Assembly (NCBI GenBank): GCA_034509425.1
Contig: JAVTVJ010000050.1
Coordinates: 496,001 to 560,000, forward strand
Length of the DNA stretch: 64,000 nucleotides
Origin: Eopsaltria australis
Lineage: Eukaryota > Chordata > Aves > Passeriformes > Petroicidae
Direction of reading: 5' to 3'
How positions within the stretch are numbered: position 1 is the stretch's first letter; the number at the start of each line of letters is the position of its first letter. Shown one piece after another: positions 1 through 12,734 of this stretch. Both the position numbers and the translations under genes were made by a program. Under the pieces are notes generated by a model, which was given only the letters and a program-made list of their open reading frames with translations, was not told the origin of the DNA and ran no database searches.

Positions 1-984
1 AATAAAGGCTTTTTCTTCATCTCCCTATTGATTGAGCCCTATTGACAGGATTCTACAGACTACATCTAAATCCCACTAACATGTGAGCAGGTGGACTTAG
101 GAGAAAACAAATCTGGCTCAGCCCAAACTGAGTTAGAGACCTGAGAAGTTCAAGACACCTTTGCTCGTCCTCTTTTCTCACTTTCAACATTTTTAGCTGT
201 TTTTCATTCATAGAAACAGAAAAAAAAACCCAAGAAAAATAAGGAACCGATATCCAGCACTAAATTGACCTTCCAGATGCTCAGTTCCAGTCTTGATCCA
301 GCTTTTATGAGAAAGATTACAGAGCCTTGAAAAATCAGGTTTTTAATGAAAAGGCTTGTGCAATGACATCTTTAAGCCAGGCTCTGGAAAAAAAATTCTG
401 AGTTGCACATTTCAGCAGAAACGCATCTGTTGTCACACTACAAAATGTAAGAGGTGCCATCCTTCAGCCCGCTTGTTTAAAGAAAGGGAATGAAAGAAAA
501 AAGACTCATCAACATTAATATCTCCCACAGGGAATACTCAGTGTCCAGGAATGCGATAGGTCCAGCTCTTTTTTACCCCAATGGGGAACTAAAGCAGAAA
601 ATCATATAAATTTTAACAATCATTAGAGCAACACGGCTTCAGAAGAACAAGGAAAAAACCCTCCTGGACTTGCTTTGGGGCTTTAGCAGTTGGAAAAGAC
701 TCCCAAATCGTTCATGTTCATTCAATTATTTATCACTGATTTATACAATTGCCCACCAAAATGGTTTCTTACAATTTTCATTTGGGCAAACGTGACAGCG
801 CCGCTCCCCATCCGTGCTCCTTCCCTCACTGCCTCCCCTGGCTTCCGAGAGATTTACTGCTCTACTGACACGAGTTTTACAAAATCCACAGTGCACAGCA
901 TGGAAGCTGTAAGGGCTCTTAATTCATTTGGCAAAGCCCATTAAGATTTTGTGAGTGTTGGAGGAGTTTAAGAGCCCTCCTGAG

Positions 985-1050
985 GGAGCGATGGCTCAGA
1001 GGACGATGAGCGGCCGCGGTTGTTGTCACCGGCAGGAGCTGCTCGTGGCT
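985..1050. other. Small CpG cluster with a NotI site
   Basis: About seven CpG dinucleotides fall within some 65 bases, in otherwise CpG-poor sequence. They include the octamer GCGGCCGC at 1010-1017. The cluster is far shorter than a standard CpG island. Methylated vertebrate DNA normally loses CpGs, so retention here may mark a short unmethylated regulatory element or recently GC-biased sequence. No TATA box or coding frame that I recognise is attached to it. Confidence 0.4.
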
Positions 1051-4000
1051 GCACTGGGGGAAAACTCCTAAAAGCAGAGTCAGACTGGGATCATTCTTGG
1101 CTTTCCCACACCTTTTGGGTCACCTTGAGCTTCTGAGGTTCCATGAGACTGAGGGAGGGTGGCACAGATCAGAGTTACAGCTGCCAGAGGTCTCATCATT
1201 CATAAATAAATATCGTGTGCTCTGCTCGCTTCCAAACCCAAACCAAAGGCTGATGCAGCTCCAGTGCAGGGAATCTGCTCTCAGAGGAAAGCTCTGATCT
1301 GAATGCAAACTCCAGCATTCAGACTCTCCTTGCTCTGGGTTTGGGTCTGAAAAACAACCAAGAATCACTCAAGTAGCAGGACTTTTCCAACCCTGCCGAC
1401 AAGGAACCTTTATTTAGATCATTGGACAGGTATAGATGGTGGGTTCATCTTCTACTCAAATCAATTGATTTTGGAAACCTTTATAATTCCTGCAAAGCAT
1501 CCCTAAATCTTCTGTGCACCCATCAGCAGAAATTCCTGATGACAATTTTCTTCAAATTGTAAAAAAAAATAAATTAATGTTCCAGAGAAACATGGGACAA
1601 TCAGCATTTCCTCAGCTCCCTTCTCAGTTTAATCTGCCTGGATACTTTAAACTTTCTAGAGAATGAGAAACAGCACAAAATGGAACATTAATTCCAGTGC
1701 TTGCTGCAAGATAGAACACACTTCAGTGTTCCTTGCATGCTGAAAGAGCTCTGCATTTTAACTCGTTTGATGCTTAAATTAAGCCCAGTAAAATATTCCT
1801 TGGTTTATAAAGTGGTATTAATTAAGAAAGTGCCTGATTTCCTTTCTATGAGTAGGTTAAAAAGGACAGATTTGAAGGGAAAGTTTCATCAGATTTTGGT
1901 CCTAATGAGACACTGAAAATTGATAATGTAACTCTCACATTGCCAGCTAGAACAAGAATGTCCAGAGCAGGGACACCAATATGGAAAGGAATCATCAGTG
2001 TTTGAATTACATGCAGTAGATTTAGATCACCAATGCTTTGGCTGCTGCAAAGTTTTCAGGCCCTGGTGACAGATGTGGAGTATTTAAAGAGTTTATTGAA
2101 GAGGGTCAAAATTTTGTCCAGAGAGAAACAAGAATTTATTACAGCTGTATAAAAAGATTGGTGATGCCCTATACATTTCTGAAAATTTTCCTGAATAAAG
2201 ATTGTACTTTGAAGGATCTCTGAGTTTCCTCTCCACAAACATAAAAGTCTAATCTGTGTAAAGTGAAGATATTAAAGAGATGTTCAATACCAGTGAGGTG
2301 GCCTATGGGACAGAGTACAGAGAAATTTAAATATTCCAAAGCCTTGTACAAGAGAGAGAGAAACTCCAGTCATCCCCCTCTCCCATCTCATATATTTTTC
2401 TGAAGCAGGAAAAATAGCCTCATCCAGATTTAGATGACTTTTTCCCTAAAGACATCAGTGTCCTAAAGGTTTACAAAAGAATCAGTAACTATCTACTGGA
2501 AAGTTTGCCAGGCAGAATCCTCAGTTAAATATATGATGTGGTTTCTACCTACCAGACAGAAGACCACATCACATTTCATTTTGGATGAATCTGCTATTAA
2601 AATGGCAATTCTTTTGAGGGAGCAGGGATGGAGACTGTTCACCACAGAGACACCTCCAGGACACAGCAGAGGAGTGTGCTCTGAGGTTTTAGTGCCTCAG
2701 AAAGGTACAGTCAGCACTGAAAAGGAAAGCCCATGAGTCAACAGAAAATCTGGTTTCTCGCCGTTGCCAGTTCTTCGGACTCTGCAAACACAAATATTCC
2801 CTGCAGAAAAGAAGTGCATGAAAGAAAGATACTGTGGGCTGCCTGGAGTTGTTGCTTCCATACCACCCACCATAGTAACTCTCAAAAATAGGACTGCATT
2901 AAAGCAATCCCCACACATTTCCTTTACGTGATGGTGGTTGGACACAGGTACCCAAATGTCCACTCCCCTTCCATGGTGTCCTGCTTTAAATTACAGCCAC
3001 CTGATGTTGATTTTCAGCCCTTGCAATTACTGAACAATTTCTGTGTTTTATAGAAGCTCCAGCAAGAATATTCCTCTAGGGGTGAATCAATGTCAGTGTA
3101 TGCCAAGAAAGAGATTATTTTACAGGAGATAGCTACTCTTTCTCTTTTTTTTCTGCCTCATAGAGAGTCATTAATTCCGTGGGTGATTCTAATATTAAGT
3201 GTATATGCATGTGGTAGGTGGGTGGCAAAGACAGTTATTGATTATTATATGGACATATCTGCCAGAGCTCATGCCAGGGTAATTAGAAATCCATGGCAAT
3301 GAATATTGGAGTATGCACAAAGCTTAATAGCAGCCTTTGGAATGGCATAGCAGAGAAGATATCCATGGAGAGGGAGGATCTCAGCTCACAAAAGACAGGG
3401 GATGGAACAACCAGCAGCAGAGCAATCCAGTGTAATTGGGATGGTTTTTATAACAAACGTGTACTGCTTATTTGTTTAGATAAAACGGATGCAAAACTTT
3501 GTAAGGGTTTGGATGTGTATCATCCCAAATCTTCCCCTTGAGGAACAGTGTAAAAAGGAATGGGGCAAATTAAATCTATGGGAGTTCCTCTGTGCTTTGA
3601 CTGAAGAGAAATGAAGATCTATTGCCCTTAGAAGAAAGGGCTTTGGTGCACTGGACACTAAAGTTTGGGCCAGAGATGATTTTGTGGCAGTCCTGGGCTA
3701 CGTCTGGTTATGTCTTTGTTTTGTTACAGATTTCCCAGCCTGCCAGTCTCCTTTGCTATGGAGAATTGTTTATACACTGCCTTGCTGCAATTGTGGAATC
3801 AGAGGTGCCACCAAACAGCTCAGGAAGGAATTGTTTTGCCATTCCTACAGCACATCAACCTACATTCCCACTTTCCCTTGAAACTGGTACCAATTTCAGA
3901 CACCGAGGTGAGAACCTGCACATGGAAGAGTTGTGTGAGGGATGAACACCCTTGGACAGCAGCCTGGATTGTAACAGCTCTGGAATCTCTGCACTGGAGG

Positions 4001-5000
4001 GCAAAGCTGAGTCTAAGCTGTCTGCTCCTAAAGAACCTGGAGAGCCCTTCAGGAAACAGATCCGTCCTACAGACATTTCTCCTCTACAGGAATTATGTTG
4101 TACAGAAATCCTCAAAGTTACTAAACCCTTCTGAGAACCACTAATGAACTCCAATATCCTCTGCTTTTGGCAGATGTTCAGGGTACAAAGCACCTCACAA
4201 GGATTTTACCTTGAATCTCACTTGAATGGAGCATCTAAATTAAGCAAACCAAAATTAATTTACTGTGCTGCAGCCTGCAGCAGCCATCTCATGAGACAGA
4301 ATCCAACCTCCCAAGGAAGACCAGGAATGCAGCAGTCAGAAACCCTCAGGACACATCAGCAGGACCCAGCAAGGGTACAAAGAGCAAGATTTCCAAATTA
4401 AAATGCTTAAATTATTGGAAAATATCCAAGTACGTGCAGTGACCCTGAACCTCATAGTTGATATTCTAATGAACTTGGAACTGGAATATGAGAAAGTGCC
4501 TCAATATTGTGGATGGAAAGCTTGACCAAGGAACAGAGTGAGATTTGCACCCTAAAAACTCTAAAAACTCTGGTGACCATGACATGGAATTCTATAACAT
4601 CCAGCAGTGGTGAACTGTGTAAATCCAGGTGAAACTCTGTAGCACAAGTTTTTAGCTCTTCTAAATCCACTTCCTAAAACTTCAGCATTCATATTTTAAA
4701 ACAGTAAATTCTACTTATCTCTGTCACTTGTAAAATGCATACTATTACCCAGCAGAAAACATCACAAAATATCCATCTTTGGATGGAAAATTGCTTTTCC
4801 CTGTTGTTTTTTTGGGAAAACCTGTCCACTGGGTTTACATTTAAAACCAGAGTAGGGAAACAAGAGTGGAAAAAGTTTTTTTCTTTTCCACAATAGGGAA
4901 TTTAATTTAAAAAGGGAAAACTGTATTTTTACAGCAAATATGAATATATACTATAGCTTCACTGAAGGCATGAAAGTTGTCTTGAAATTTGGTGCAGGAG

Positions 5001-5032
5001 GAAAAAAAAAACAAAAAACAAAAAACAAAAAA
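5001..5032. repeat. A-rich simple repeat (A6C units)
   Basis: An uninterrupted A run is followed by three units of six A's and one C. It could be a decayed poly(A)-derived tract, but no retroelement body that I recognise abuts it. I therefore call it only as low-complexity sequence. Confidence 0.8.
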
Positions 5033-5568
5033 GCATGACTAGCTCCTTTATTTGTAAAATGTTCTGAAATCCATGGAGACAGAGCCACATCCTGACATCC
5101 TCCTTCCCACTCTGTGTCACGTAGAAGGCCCCGAGCACGAGCAAGGCCAGGAGCCTCTATCAGAAAATTACAAATGGCTACATGTGCAATTTTAATTAAT
5201 GAACCGGTGACCTGATGATGCAGATTTCAGGAAACACCAGCTGGTAAAACTCTGTACAGCAAATTGAGGCCAAGCAACTGGAAAATCACTGACAGCACAG
5301 TGTCTTTTAGTGGCAGCTTCGGCAAAGAAATCCTTGCACTTGAAAAAGAAGCACAAAAGCAAGTGTTTAAATAAAAAAGTATGATAGAAACATCTTCATT
5401 ATCAGTCTTCCTCTCGTAGGAAATATTCCTTTTTTGCTATACTGAGTTTAATTGCATCAGTACCAGTGTAAGAAATCTCTTCAAAGCAGTTAAAGGCAAG
5501 AATGAGTTAAGGCTGAGCAGAAGAAAAGTGAGCCTGAAAAGACCAGAGTTGTGTCAACACAAGTAGCA

Positions 5569-5741
5569 CAGAGGATGTAGGATTGTTTAGGGTGGAAAAG
5601 ACCCTTCAGATGATTGAATCCAACCATTCCAGCCACCGCTGCCCCATGTCCCCAGGTGCCACAACCACTTTTAAAATGACTTTTAAATCCCTCCAGGGAT
5701 GGGGAGTCCACCACTGCCCTGGGCAGCCTGTTACAATTTCC
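5569..5741 (-). mobile_element. CR1 LINE 3'-end fragment
   Basis: On the plus strand the segment reads as the reverse complement of a CR1 3' end. A degenerate GGATTGTTTAGGGTGGAAAAG block (5580-5600) is followed by the CCAACCATTCCAGCC, CCCCATGTCCCCAGGTGCCA and CTGGGCAGCCTGTT-type blocks that recur in avian CR1 copies. The element therefore runs on the minus strand with its 3' end near 5569. It is severely 5'-truncated, which is usual for CR1, and retains none of the reverse-transcriptase frame. The octamer repeat that normally ends CR1 is degraded here, suggesting an old copy. Confidence 0.85.
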
Positions 5742-7330
5742 TAGTCTTCCATTTTCAAACTCAAATACTGTTATTTCTGAGTAGATCAATTTTAAATGTG
5801 AGTGCAATGTATTAAACTTAAAAGTGGGGTTTAAATTATTAAAATGATTTCTATTAGCTTCCAGCGCCCCGGCTCCATTTAAGCAAACGAATTAAGGACA
5901 TGCTTAAGTACATTTCTATTGAGTTAAGCTGTTTAGCAAATGCCTTCCCTGCAGGCCTGCTGAAGCCAAGAGCATGGAAGCATATGCAAAATTTGGGGAT
6001 AGACTTAACTCCTTGGTTTTAGTAGAGGTGCAACACTGATTTTCAGATTAATCTTAGGCCCAGGATTCCATTTCATAAGAACAAGCAAGTGCCAGCATGG
6101 CTTTGTTTTGGGTTTGCCTTTATCAGTGTAAAAATACTGTTGGTGAGGGGAAAAAAAATTAAAATCCTTTCCAAGTATTTACAGAAAGGTGAATGCCAGG
6201 AATGATGAGTGAGGTGGTACCAGAGGCAAACAGACTCCAAAGCAGGGGAGAAGAGAAACCCCACAAACACTGGATCATTCCATCCTCTGTCAGGGCATAA
6301 TAAACACCTTGGTCTTCCAGCCCATAATTCACCAGATCCAGGATTAGGTCATTTAAGAATCCCTGTGTGACACAAATAGAAAAACAAGCTAGCAGCAGAA
6401 ATGCAGTGATTAATTTTACATGTAGCAAAGAGATTTGCCTGTTCAACTCCCCTTGACTGCAGATTTTTTATATTTAATTTTTTTTCCTTTTTAGTCTACA
6501 AGTGACACAGTGTTGCTGCTGACTTGAAATGGGGCTGTCAGGGGGAATGAATATCACTTATGAGGAGCTCCTACTGGCCATGGGTACTAAACCAGCAGCA
6601 AAACTGTCCTGCAAAACGCATTAAACGATCAGCTCCTTTTGTATCAGTGCAGGGCAATATTGAAAAATACACAGAAAAGCACGAAGTTAAATGATCATTT
6701 CCAGCAGCACCAATCTGCTCTAGTGCCAGCATCTGCATATTTATTGGTTGCTGTGCTATGGCTGAATGTGAGAAGCTCAAGGACAGGGATGTTCAGGGCA
6801 CAGCTCAGGTCAGCTGGATCAAACCCAAATGATGCTGCTTGTTCCCTTCCAGCTGGAAGGATGGTACCAGGGAACACGCATCCCAGTAAATAAGCAATGT
6901 TACTCTTAGAAGTTGGTACAGTTGTGGAGTCATAGGGCTAACAAGTGAAAGAAAATGCTGTATAATTTAGGGAAATGTTTTCTGTAATTCCACAATCCCA
7001 ATGAATGTCTGTAGGGAACAAGAGCCAGAGGCCCAACCCTGTACCTGACCACAACCATGGGAAAATCCTCATCAGTAAAAGGCCGGGAGAAACGGAAAGT
7101 TTTGTAGGCCATGACATCTACAGACTCCTATTTGTGAAAACTTCTCAGTCTTGAAGACTTTTAAGTTTCTTTGGCTTAATTAAACAATATACAATCATAC
7201 AAATACTAACATTAATTACTAATACTACTGTCTATTGTGAGTAGATGTTGTGCTTACTCACAGGCAGCATGAGGCACGTGAATATTTTCTCTTTGACTTA
7301 ACATTCTGCTCATTTCTGTTCTGAGAATTC

Positions 7331-7398
7331 TTTTCCTGAGATCAAATCAGATTTTCCTGAGATCAAATCAGGTTCATTTTTCCTGTGATCAAATCAGA
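7331..7398. repeat. Three-copy short tandem repeat
   Basis: Three near-identical units share the core CCTGAGATCAAATCAG. They start at 7331, 7352 and 7378, giving spacings of 21 and 26 bases. The third unit has one change in the core (GTGATC for GAGATC) and is preceded by a five-base insertion. The array is too short and too irregular to be a satellite or a CRISPR array. It is a small local duplication. Confidence 0.85.
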
Positions 7399-8474
7399 TC
7401 CATTCAATTTTATGATGTTTATGAAGGTGGAGTCCTTGATTCCAATTTAAGTTTGAGCTTGTTTTTCCCAGGAAGCCCCACATTCCCAGAAGCAGGCTTG
7501 CTTTACTTTGTAATCTTTACCCTGTGCTATAAAATAAATGCCAGGATGATGGAGAGCTGTTTTTCTAGGTCAAACAATTGTAGAAGAGTCAGGCAGAGGC
7601 TGGAGGGGAAATGCCTGTTCAATCAAGAAAGTTCACTAATGATTTCTAAAACGTCTTAATTGCTTCAGCACAATCTACAGGCATCCCTTTCATGCCTCAG
7701 ACAGGACAAGTAACTGAGTCTAATATTTCAGAATTAGCAACTTGCTGAAGTAACCAGACTATAATCTTCCTAGTCATGGGTTAGAATTTTTGAGGTCTCA
7801 TCAGCACACCACAGCTTCTTTCTTTAAGTGTTTTGTGTAACTGCAGGCTTATCTTCAAAGAGCAGATGTATGAACTATCATTTTTGATTAAAGCCATCCA
7901 GTCAGAATAAAAAAAAAAAATCATCTGTTCACTGCAGTTAGAATCATCTATTTTAAATACATTTACATATTCCCTTAGCTGCCCAACTATTTTTTTCCCC
8001 CCCCCACTTTCCCTTCTTTTTGCGGCTTGGAATCCTGCCACATTTATATTTTGTACTAACTACTCAGGGTCCTAATTAGCAGAAATGGGATGTCAGCAGG
8101 GTACCAGGCAGCACGGGAGGGGTTTTGCTTCATTGGGAAGATGTGCAGCATGTGGCATGGATCAAAATCTTTGCATCCCATGCAGAGAACAGCATGATGT
8201 GAATTGCAGAGCAAGGTAAATGGGAGAATTTGGGTATCTTGGAAATCTGTGAGTTGACAAAAGGTACCAACTCACATGTTTGAGCTGTAGACAAAATGAA
8301 AGAGGTTTTGCCAGCAAATTATTCCAAAGTTTAGTATTACAGCATGTAACAGACTAAAAAATAATCAGTTCTGCTTTCTGAGCTCACAGCATTTGGCACA
8401 GCCCAGTCCCATTGACATCTAGGACTGGATAAAAATAAGAGACTTGGATGGAACAACAGATATCACACATTTTT

Positions 8475-8507
8475 AAATACATATATAAATACATATATAT
8501 ATATAAA
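8475..8507. repeat. AT-rich microsatellite-like tract
   Basis: Overlapping ATACATATATAAAT-type units end in an (AT)n run. This is low-complexity sequence. No element boundary or target-site duplication is visible around it. Confidence 0.7.
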
Positions 8508-10162
8508 TTGGTTTTTATAACTAGCCTTCCAGTTTAAAGACTCTTCTGTTACCAGAATTTGTTTCATTTCATCTTCTGCTAGTTTGTTATTCCTCACATC
8601 TGCTCAGCACATCCTGCCCAGCTCCTGAAGGGAGCTCAGGAGGCCTCCTCTGGCTGATGTTGAAGGACAGAAGTGGCACAATCAGGGAGCCTGAGTGCAT
8701 TGCACAAGCCACAGCATTTCACCAAGGGCTTTCTGCAGCATTTCTACTTAAGCTGTGCTTTCAGGAGAGCATCTGGTCTTGCAGCAACAGCTCTGAGAGA
8801 GAGGTTGTGTCAGTGGTTAATTGCCTTCACAGCCTGTGAGTGGATGCTGATTTTCACAGTTGGTCATAGGCAGTAAAGAGCTGTTTTTTCAATAGTTTAA
8901 ATGGAAGATATTGGTCAAAATATCCAGGCTCAGTGGAAAACTGAGTGAATTTTGCCACTGGTCAGAGTGATGGCTTTGGTGCAATTTGCTCATACACACT
9001 CTCAAAGGGAAATATAATCCTTGGAATTACAAGTATGGTCCTTTGAAGTTGGAAATGTGGGTGCTGTCAATGGCTTTCTAATGGGATGTTGAGCATTGCT
9101 CACTAATGAAACATGATAATGGTTGGTAATGATAATTCTTAATATGCTAACTATATATCCAGTATTAAAATCTTATCTAAGAATTAGAAGGCACTGAAAG
9201 GTGTCAGACTGCAGGGCCAAGGCTTTAATCTGTGGTGAGGTCTGGTTTTACTGCAGGTACAAGAGGAAAAGGAAAAGAAGACAGGATTCTGCTAACAGTA
9301 AACAGTAAAGTAGAGGTTATTTTTTTTCTTTGCTTTTTGAAAAGTTTTGGGTTTGCTTTAAATTCTCTCACCTTCATTTCTCCCTTTTTTGCTCTCTAAC
9401 TGCCGAGTTTATGAAGTGACAGAGGTTAGAGCAGCACTGAAAAGAGAAAGGAACCAGAAAATACCTTACACTCACTCTTCTCTTTGTGTTCAGGGGAAAA
9501 AAAGCAGTGAGAGGGGAGAAGCAAAACTCAAACCAGAAAAAATACCAAAACCTTGAGACCTCTGAGTTTGAATAAACCCCTCAAAAATTAAAGCATTAGA
9601 AGCAACTTCACAGTTTTGAACATATGACCCTTTTTCCAGTGTTATTTGAGAAAGTGCCACAAGTGCTATTCCACCTTGGAGGCTGGAGTGTCCTTGGCTT
9701 GAGGCTGCCAGAACACCAGGAGGAAGGTGTTACATCTGAGCAGGGCTCACAGCTGGAGTGCACGAGGGTGGGGAATGAGTCACGTGGGTCACAATTATGA
9801 GGGGAAGATATTAATGAACACTCAGAAGCCACAGGGTTTTAATTAAAAAGTCCAAATGACATGAAAGCCAAGATTTATCGACCTGAAGCACAGACATTAG
9901 TCAGCAGAAAGGATTTATTTGACCCAGTTGTGCTGGGCTTGCTTCATCACTTCTCCCTGGTATTGTGCTGGCAGGATCTTGTTATCCCCAGCCACAAAAT
10001 TCCAGGTGATGAGGGTGGTGATGAAACACTGCTCTGTGCCTGCTGTATCCACATTCAGTACCATCAGCCAGGGTGGACTGCAAAAATAACAACACAGGTA
10101 CCTAAAAAGAACTGATTCTGTGGTCTCTCTATTATTTTCTTCCTAGTGACTGTGGACACAGT

Positions 10163-10182
10163 AAAAAAAAAAAAAAAAAAAA
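10163..10182. repeat. Poly(A) run of 20
   Basis: An uninterrupted run of 20 A's preceded by a unique GACTGTGGACACAGT hairpin-like sequence. A retroposed mRNA would have an AATAAA hexamer and a gene-like body upstream. I see neither, so it is listed as a plain homopolymer. Confidence 0.9.
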
Positions 10183-12555
10183 GTGGGGTGTAAAGATTTC
10201 TCTAATTGGAAACACGAATATTCTGATCAGAGCTCTTGGGCAGTTGTTTTTTTCTGCCCAGTGGAATGCAGCTCCCAGCACTGAATAATCTCAGGCACCC
10301 TCCCTGTTTCCTGAGCACTTTGTAGGAGGTCAGATATTATTTCGCTGTCATTGCTCTGCATTACAGCAAAGCTGGAACCCCTTGTGATTTTTTTAATGGA
10401 AAAGTTGGTCTGTGGCAAGGGAAACATATCTTTGGCAGTGTGGAATAATCCTATGAATGACTAAGTAGTTACAGAGAGTAAAGACAAACCAAGCCCAGTA
10501 AAGAGAGTCTGCAGGTTGCCCTCTCCTCTGAGCTGGGGAGTGAAGGATTAAAGCTGACCACTGGAAAAGCCCCGTGGCCAGTGGCAGTTCTGGCAATGCC
10601 CCACAGGCTCTGCAGGGCCAGCTGAGGGCTGGATGGAGTGAAACTTCTCAGAGCAAGTGAAACATTGCAAAACTGAGGCTTTGACCAGAAGGTGGGCAAG
10701 AAGAATTTGCTATGGATTAGCAACGCCAGCATAAACTGTCTTTCTTGGAATAATTCCTTGACAATCACTGTTTCTCCCAGGAAAAAGAAATCCCTGGACT
10801 CTGCTTTGGGAGGACACAGAGAAACAAGAGCCCAGGCACTTTACCCTGGAAGAGTGTGCCCAGTGCTTTTTCTGAGCACGTAGAGTTATTTCAGTGAATG
10901 TCACACTACAGGCAAACCACAGAGCTTAAGGAAGAGACAGAAGAGATGATTGCACTTATTCTCTTTTTTACAGAAGCAAAGCCCATCAAGCGCAGTGCTG
11001 CGAGGTGTTTTACACCCCTGATGCAAACCAGAACAAGTTGAGTGAACATCTTACAAGAAGTGTTGGTGTCTGCAGAGCTGATCTCATGCAAGGGCTCTGT
11101 CTCCTGCCCCAGGGCATGACTAACTCCCAGCAGCATCCTTGTACTTGCTCCTGCAGCAGGGAGACAGGGCCCTGCAGCATCACAGGCTCTGTTATGAGCA
11201 GTGCTGTGACAGGGGCTGTGGGACAAGGTGACCAAAGGCAAAGCTGAGCCTGGAAGTTGTTGTTCCCCTTAATCATTGCACAAAACTGTTTTACCAATAG
11301 GTTACATCCAGAATTATCCCTGTGTTTTAACTCTGTACCTTAAGGATCTGTCTAATTAGCACCACACAATGTTAGCATGTTAAGCACACTCCAGCAGACT
11401 GGGACTATTTATTACTGAGAGAACTCCTACCAGAAACCTTGGAATTTTTACAATACATTTTTGTCCATAGTTTTTGGAGCAATAATAATGTAATACCATA
11501 CTCCCTCCCCAAATAGCTGCAGGGTCCCTTTTAATGAATAGGAACAAACAAACTATCCAGCTAAGCCCAGAAACATGACCCCTATCAAAAGCAGAATCAA
11601 ACAATACCCTGAAACAATCTACATATACAAAGAACAAACTTTTCTTGTTCTTCCAAAGATTAACTCAGCAGGTATTTGGCATTCAAAAAATTCTACGACA
11701 ACAGAAATGATTCTGTGTTTGAAGAGGTTTTCTTTAGAATTATTGTTGCAATTATTTGGGGAAAAAAAAAAAAAGAGAAAAGGTTTGAGAAAACAATTTT
11801 GAAATATTAATCTAGGTAATATTCTGTACAGGCAGTACTCCTGTGCTCCCTTTCAATGACAGTTTGTAAAGTCTGTTATGTTTTTATGTAGAACTTCTTT
11901 CAAACCTCTTGGCCATCTACTACCAGCTCCTGCTCAACGTTCATTGCTCACTCAATAATGGTGGCATTTTTCATTTGTCCACAGAACAGTGTTTGGTGAC
12001 ACCTGCACTGTTCTGGGCATGGAAGAAACTACATTTCTTTAGCCAATTTTATGGGAGGAGATGGGACGGCAACAAAAATGTTAAATAACCTGGTCATCCC
12101 TTCAATACAAATATCTACAAAATTTCAAACTTTATATTAATGGAAAATTCAGCTGCCATGACAGTAATTTCCAACAGAAGGATTTTATTTGGCTTATTAT
12201 TATTACTAATACTACTATTTTCACTAGAAAACCTGAAATCACTGCTCATTTCAGCTCAGATCCAAATGATCCCAGCACTTCCTCTGAGGGAACCTTTCTC
12301 TGTACATGGGCATCATCACAACACTGTCATAAGGCAACTGCTCCCATTCCCTTCACCACTTTGATCCATCCAAACGCGGGATTTTTAATTCTGCTGTGAA
12401 GCCTACACTGCTCATGGGTGCTCCAAAAGGAGAATGAGTAACAGGATGAATGTGTCTTCAGCTTGAACTGGGGGACTCCTTCTACAGAGGATTTATTGAT
12501 CTGAAACAAGTCCAAACGTGAGTCACTGTGCAGAAATGTCACATGGAGATCCTCA

Positions 12556-12710
12556 CTCGCCGTCCCACCAAGCGCTGAGGGCCCTGAGCGCTGCAAATGA
12601 CACTGGAGCGACTTCGTGGGGCGCAGTCCTGGTGAGGAGTGGCCGGGGGAGGCTCCAGCCGTGCGGGGCGGCTGAGCCCGGGCTGCGAGCGCTGCCCTGA
12701 GCCCTGAGCA
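12556..12710. promoter_or_regulatory. Short CpG-dense block
   Basis: By eye this GC-rich block has about fourteen CpG dinucleotides in roughly 150 bases, whereas most of the window is CpG-poor. It directly precedes the (GA)n tract and the minisatellite. Two explanations fit. It may be a short unmethylated CpG island, possibly a promoter or enhancer of an unannotated transcript. Alternatively it may be part of a GC-rich minisatellite cluster enriched by GC-biased gene conversion. There is no TATA box and no recognisable first-exon coding sequence. Confidence 0.5.
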
Positions 12711-12713
12711 GGG

Positions 12714-12734
12714 GAGAGAGAGAGAGAGAGAGAG
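12714..12734. repeat. (GA)n microsatellite
   Basis: About ten GA dinucleotide units lie between the CpG-dense block and the minisatellite. Such purine tracts are commonly length-polymorphic, and this one may make assembly or mapping of the block less reliable. Confidence 0.9.

Larger units (their letters stand above)
1..5568. other. Unique noncoding sequence, no supported gene
   Basis: I see no interspersed repeat and no recognisable coding exon here. Open frames reach at most about 144 codons and overlap one another on both strands. Local landmarks are a small CpG cluster at about 985-1050, a segment at 3730-3907 open in more than one frame and bounded by splice-like signals (see findings), and an A-rich simple tract at 5001-5032 built of A6C-type units. 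The rest is AT-leaning single-copy-looking sequence, consistent with intergenic or intronic DNA. Confidence 0.6.
5742..12555. other. Unique noncoding sequence with minor tandem repeats
   Basis: No gene is supported. Contents: a three-copy tandem repeat at 7331-7398, a short A run near 7909-7921, a T6C10-type run near 7990-8006, an AT-dinucleotide-rich tract at 8475-8507, a 20-base A run at 10163-10182 and another A run near 11761-11774. Open frames at 6159-6446 (minus) and 12140-12364 (plus) begin with hydrophobic stretches. They match no family that I know and are treated as chance products of T-rich DNA. Confidence 0.6.

Noticed and set aside
6159..6446. 95-codon minus-strand frame with a signal-peptide-like start
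   Set aside because: The hydrophobic start is followed by sequence with no recognisable domain or cysteine pattern. T-rich antisense DNA often yields such stretches.
7331..7398. CRISPR-like direct repeats
   Set aside because: Only three units, essentially no spacers, and a vertebrate genomic context.
10163..10182. Poly(A) tail of a processed pseudogene
   Set aside because: No AATAAA and no gene-like sequence upstream. The same holds for the runs at 46458, 56390 and 57256.
12140..12364. 74-codon plus-strand frame with a Leu/Ile-rich hydrophobic segment
   Set aside because: The hydrophobic run comes from a low-complexity TTATTATTA-type stretch, and there is no recognisable domain after it.
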